A stretch of 64,000 bases of DNA. Source: Dolomitihabitans soli (GTDB lineage: Bacteria > Actinomycetota > Actinomycetes > Streptosporangiales > Streptosporangiaceae). The DNA lies in NCBI RefSeq assembly GCF_022213955.1, contig NZ_JAKNTW010000024.1, positions 1 to 64,000 of the forward strand. Reading direction: 5' to 3'. Below, piece after piece: positions 61,126 through 64,000 of this stretch. Numbering within the stretch: the first letter of the stretch is position 1; each line of letters begins with the position of its first letter. The notes under the pieces are model-generated. The model saw only the letters and a program-made list of their open reading frames with translations. It had not been told where the DNA came from and did not search any database. The position numbers and the translations under genes are program-made.

Positions 61126-62475
61126 TCAGGCCAAGGGCACGCCTGCCGGGGCCGCCGCGTCGAAGATGTCGTCGATCAGCACGGCCGTACGGCCCGCGCG
61201 GGTGAGCAGCGAGGCTGCGGCGGCGGCACGGTAACCGCTGCCGCAGTGCGTCCACACCACCCCGGGCGGCACGTCCGCGAGGCGGTGGGGCAGCTCGGGC
61301 AGCGGGATGTGCACCGCGCCCGCGATGTGCGACGTCTTCCACTCGTTGCGCAGCCGCACGTCCAGCACGACCTCGGGGTGGGGCAGGGTGGCCGGGGGTG
61401 CGGCCAGGTCGGCGAACGTCGCGACGGGCAGGGCGGCGTCCCCCGCGAGGCCGGTGGCGAAGGCCGCGATCCGGTCGACACCGATCCGCGCCAGCTCGCG
61501 CCGGGCCTCGGCGATCTGGCCGGGCTGCTCGCCGATCAGCGTCAGCGGCGCGCCCCACTCCATCAGCCAGCCGAGCCAGGTGGCCATCGGACCGTCGAGG
61601 CCGAGGCTGATCGTGCCCGCCAGATGGGAGTCGGCGTAGGCCCTGCGGTCGCGCAGATCCACCACCCACTCCCCCGAGGCCAGACGGCGGCGTACCTCCT
61701 CGGGGTCGGCCGGGTCGGCCAGGTGCAGGTCGAGCGGCTCGGGCCCGGCCAGGTTGATCGCCCCCAGCCGGGCGTAGTAGGCCGGGTAGGCGTCCAGGCC
61801 GGCGAGGACCACGTCGACGAACTCCTCCGCCGCCAGCCGCAGCACCGGGTTGATCAGCCGCTCCCTGGCCAGGGTCGACTCGTCGCCGCCCGAGGTCGGG
61901 GAGGCGGCGCAGAAGCTGCCGAACCCGTGGGTCGGCCACACCCGCGTGCCGCCGGGCAGCGCGTCGACGAGCTTGCGCACCGACGCGTACTGCATCCTGG
62001 CGAGGTCGCGCGCGTGCTGCTCGCCGAGCAGGTCGGTACGGCCGGTCGTGCCGAACAGCAGGGACCCGCCGGTGAACACGCCCTCCACCCCGCCGCCGCG
62101 CTCCAGCACGTACGACAGATGGTGGAAGGTGTGTCCGGGCGTGGCGACCACCCGGAGCGACCTGGCCGGGCCGATCTCCAGCACGTCGCCGTCGGCGAGC
62201 GGGAGATGGTCGAAGGGCGCCTTGTCGGCGGCGGGCACGCCGTACACCGCGCCGGTCAGCCGGGACAGTTCCAGCCCGCCGGAGACATAGTCGTTGTGCA
62301 TGTGGGTCTCCACCACATGCGTGATCCGCGAGCCCAGCCGACCGGCCATTGCGATGATCCGGTCGATGTCGCGTTGCGGGTCGACCACGAGCGCCGCCTC
62401 GCCGTCGGTGGCGAGGTAACCCCGGTCCCCGAGCCGTGAGGTCTCGATGACCTCGATCTCCCCGTGAGCAGCCAT
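61126..62475 (-). CDS. MBL-fold metallohydrolase with two rhodanese domains (persulfide dioxygenase/sulfurtransferase type)
   Basis: A 449-residue cytosolic protein. The N-terminal metallo-beta-lactamase domain has the metal motif ETHMHNDYVSGG (His58, His60, Asp62) and ATPGHTFHHLSY, as in ETHE1-like persulfide dioxygenases. Rhodanese domain 1 (about 265-355) lacks an active-site Cys. Domain 2 (about 365-449) has the loop THCGSGYRA with a candidate catalytic Cys. The family handles glutathione- or mycothiol-persulfides in sulfide detoxification. ATG 62475 is chosen. Bases 61349-61396 recur at 59883. Confidence 0.9.
   Translation of the reverse strand: MAAHGEIEVIETSRLGDRGYLATDGEAALVVDPQRDIDRIIAMAGRLGSRITHVVETHMHNDYVSGGLELSRLTGAVYGVPAADKAPFDHLPLADGDVLEIGPARSLRVVATPGHTFHHLSYVLERGGGVEGVFTGGSLLFGTTGRTDLLGEQHARDLARMQYASVRKLVDALPGGTRVWPTHGFGSFCAASPTSGGDESTLARERLINPVLRLAAEEFVDVVLAGLDAYPAYYARLGAINLAGPEPLDLHLADPADPEEVRRRLASGEWVVDLRDRRAYADSHLAGTISLGLDGPMATWLGWLMEWGAPLTLIGEQPGQIAEARRELARIGVDRIAAFATGLAGDAALPVATFADLAAPPATLPHPEVVLDVRLRNEWKTSHIAGAVHIPLPELPHRLADVPPGVVWTHCGSGYRAAAAASLLTRAGRTAVLIDDIFDAAAPAGVPLA
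61349..61396 (+). repeat. 48-bp direct repeat, copy 2 (inside the MBL/rhodanese gene)
   Basis: Exact match to 59883-59930. This copy is the functional one, encoding the start of the second rhodanese domain on the minus strand. The two copies are 1466 bases apart in the same orientation. Confidence 0.9.
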
Positions 62476-62645
62476 GCAATCATGCTCACACAGCCGACGG
62501 GGACGGCTCCGGGCGGGTTCCGCCTTACGCGTGACGCGGGTCACGACCCCGGCCGAGCCGCGCAGCCGTACATCGGCCCAGGTCGCGGTGGGATCGTTTG
62601 CCGCCGCTTGAGCATGGGTGCGAAGCGGTCGGGTAACGATGGCGC

Positions 62646-63155
62646 ATGGAGGCCATCGAGATTGTGCTGACCGTCAACGGCGACGAGCGGCGTCTGGCCG
62701 TCGACACCCGCGCCTCGCTCCTGGACGTGCTGCGGGAACGACTCGGCCTGACCGGCGCCAAGAAGGGCTGCGACCACGGGCAGTGCGGGGCGTGCACGGT
62801 GCTCCTCGACGGCCGCCGGGTGAACTCCTGCCTGGCGCTGGCCGTGGCGCACCAGGGGGCCGAGGTCATCACGGTGGAGGGCCTCGCCGACGGGGACGAC
62901 CTGCATCCCGTGCAGCGGGCCTTCATCGAGGAGGACGGCTTCCAGTGCGGCTACTGCACGCCGGGCCAGCTGTGCTCGGCGGTGGGCATGCTCGACGAGC
63001 TGAAACAGGGCTGGCCGAGCGCCGTGACCGGCGATGACGACGACCTCGGGGACGAGCCGTCGGATGACGAGATCCGGGAGCGGATGAACGGCAACCTGTG
63101 CCGCTGCGGAGCGTACGCCGGCATCCTCGCGGCGATCAAGGAGGCGTCGCGATGA
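62646..63155 (+). CDS. paoA: Aldehyde oxidoreductase [2Fe-2S] subunit, PaoA/YagT-like
   Basis: A 169-residue small subunit of a molybdenum-cofactor hydroxylase. The plant-type [2Fe-2S] cluster is bound by CDHGQCGAC and a Cys in RRVNSC; the second cluster by CGYCTPGQ and CRCGAY. An acidic insertion (DDDDLGDEPSDDE) precedes the last motif. No Tat signal is seen, unlike E. coli PaoA, so this one should be cytosolic. It overlaps the FAD-subunit gene by four bases (ATGA). Confidence 0.92.
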   Translation: MEAIEIVLTVNGDERRLAVDTRASLLDVLRERLGLTGAKKGCDHGQCGACTVLLDGRRVNSCLALAVAHQGAEVITVEGLADGDDLHPVQRAFIEEDGFQCGYCTPGQLCSAVGMLDELKQGWPSAVTGDDDDLGDEPSDDEIRERMNGNLCRCGAYAGILAAIKEASR

Positions 63156-64000
63156 GGCCGTTCGTCTACCGGCGCGCCACGGACGCCCAGGGCGCGGTGG
63201 CGACCTTCGAGGCGGCGCCGCACGCCATGTACCTGGGCGGCGGCACCAACCTGGTGGACCTGATGCGGCTGGGCGTGGCCAGCCCCGACCTGCTGGTGGA
63301 CGTCACCGGCCTGCCGTACGACCAGGTGGAGGAGACGCCGGGCGGCGGCCTGCGGATCGGCGCGGCGGTGCGCAACAGCGACCTGGCGGCCGACGCGGCG
63401 GTACGGCGGAGCTATCCGGTGCTGTCGCAGGCGCTGCTCGCCGGGGCGTCCGGCCAGCTGCGCAACCTGGCCACCGTGGGCGGCAACCTGCTGCAACGCA
63501 CCCGCTGCCCGTACTTCCAGGACGTGTCCAAACCGTGCAACAAGCGCGACCCCGGCTCCGGGTGCCCGGCGCGCGAGGGCGAGCACCACAACCTGGCGAT
63601 CTTCGGGCACTCCGCCTCCTGCGTGGCCACCCACCCCTCCGACATGGCGGTGGCGATGGCGGCGCTCGGCGCGGTCGTGCACGTCGAGGGGCCCGGCGGG
63701 CCGAGGCGGATCGGCATGCCCGGACTGCACCGGCTGCCCGGCGACACCCCCGAACGGGACACGGTGCTGGAGCCGGGCGAGCTGATCGTCGCCGTGGAAC
63801 TGCCCGCGTTGCCGTACGCCGCCCGTTCCCGGTACCGCAAGGTGCGCGAGCGGGCGTCGTTCGCGTTCGCGGTGGTCGCCGTGGCCGCCGCGCTCGACGT
63901 CGCCGACGGCGTGGTGCGCGACTGCCGGGTGGCGCTCGGCGGGGTCGCCCACGTGCCGTGGCGGGCGGAACTGCTGGAGACGACACTGCGCGGCGCGCCC
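63152..64000 (+). CDS. paoB: Aldehyde oxidoreductase FAD-binding subunit, PaoB/YagS-like, partial
   Basis: The first 283 codons are in the window; the 3' end is cut by the edge. It is the CO-dehydrogenase flavoprotein-type subunit. The FAD loop is YLGGGTNLVDLM and the second FAD site ATVGGNLLQRTRCPYF. The stretch CPYFQDVSKPCNKRDPGSGC provides Cys residues for the extra [4Fe-4S] cluster known from PaoB. The molybdopterin subunit (paoC) is expected just beyond base 64000. Confidence 0.92.
   Translation, partial: MRPFVYRRATDAQGAVATFEAAPHAMYLGGGTNLVDLMRLGVASPDLLVDVTGLPYDQVEETPGGGLRIGAAVRNSDLAADAAVRRSYPVLSQALLAGASGQLRNLATVGGNLLQRTRCPYFQDVSKPCNKRDPGSGCPAREGEHHNLAIFGHSASCVATHPSDMAVAMAALGAVVHVEGPGGPRRIGMPGLHRLPGDTPERDTVLEPGELIVAVELPALPYAARSRYRKVRERASFAFAVVAVAAALDVADGVVRDCRVALGGVAHVPWRAELLETTLRGAP

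Noticed and set aside
59883-61396. Insertion sequence bounded by the 48-bp repeats
   Set aside because: There is no transposase and no terminal inverted repeat, and a 48-bp duplication is too long for a usual target-site duplication.

Overview
The window looks like chromosomal DNA of a high-GC, Gram-positive mycelial actinomycete. The base composition is strongly GC-rich throughout. There are many GTG starts, 4-base stop/start overlaps (ATGA, GTGA), lipoprotein-anchored solute-binding proteins, LacI- and TetR-type regulators, and sugar ABC importers without their own ATPase. Gene content and style fit the Streptosporangiales/Streptomycetales group; the exact genus is inference.

Left part (1-12.8 kb). 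The 3' end of a cellulose-binding (CBM2) protein and endonuclease V come first. A peptidoglycan-recycling locus follows: a cytosolic AmiE-like serine hydrolase, MurQ etherase, a NamZ-type exo-N-acetylmuramidase, and a six-gene operon (binding protein, two permeases, two ATPases, GNAT acetyltransferase) that probably imports muropeptides. Next to it lie a nitrilase-fold protein with a degenerate catalytic triad and a small lipocalin-like protein.

Sugar part (12.8-33.2 kb). An arabinan/arabinoside system (GH51, secreted GH43, ABC importer, divergent LacI with palindromic operators) is followed by a C4-dicarboxylate carrier with its DctS/DctR-like two-component system. Then comes an alpha-glucoside system (GH13 alpha-glucosidase, two permeases, binding protein, MalR-like regulator). 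An orphan DUF2637-like membrane protein and a single-domain CBM48-like protein close this part.

Middle (33.3-49 kb). A second peptide-type ABC operon has a binding protein anchored by a C-terminal membrane helix. A TetR fragment and a CopC-like protein lacking its usual copper ligands come next. A compact, tightly overlapping complex I-like operon follows: nuoA, an unusual NuoB/NuoD-like subunit, nuoH, J, K, L, M, a 22-codon ORF and nuoN. It lacks nuoC, E, F, G and I.

Right part (49-64 kb). This holds an EEP-family phosphodiesterase, a TetR/sulfotransferase pair, and a third Dpp/Nik-type importer with a fused double ATPase and a Zur/Fur-like box over its promoter. A TetR-controlled cytochrome P450/ferredoxin pair follows. 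A rearranged stretch with gene remnants comes next, and its left and right margins carry exact 48-bp copies of the same sequence. The window ends with an MBL-fold/rhodanese sulfur enzyme and the first two subunits of a molybdenum aldehyde oxidoreductase (PaoAB type), the second cut by the window edge.
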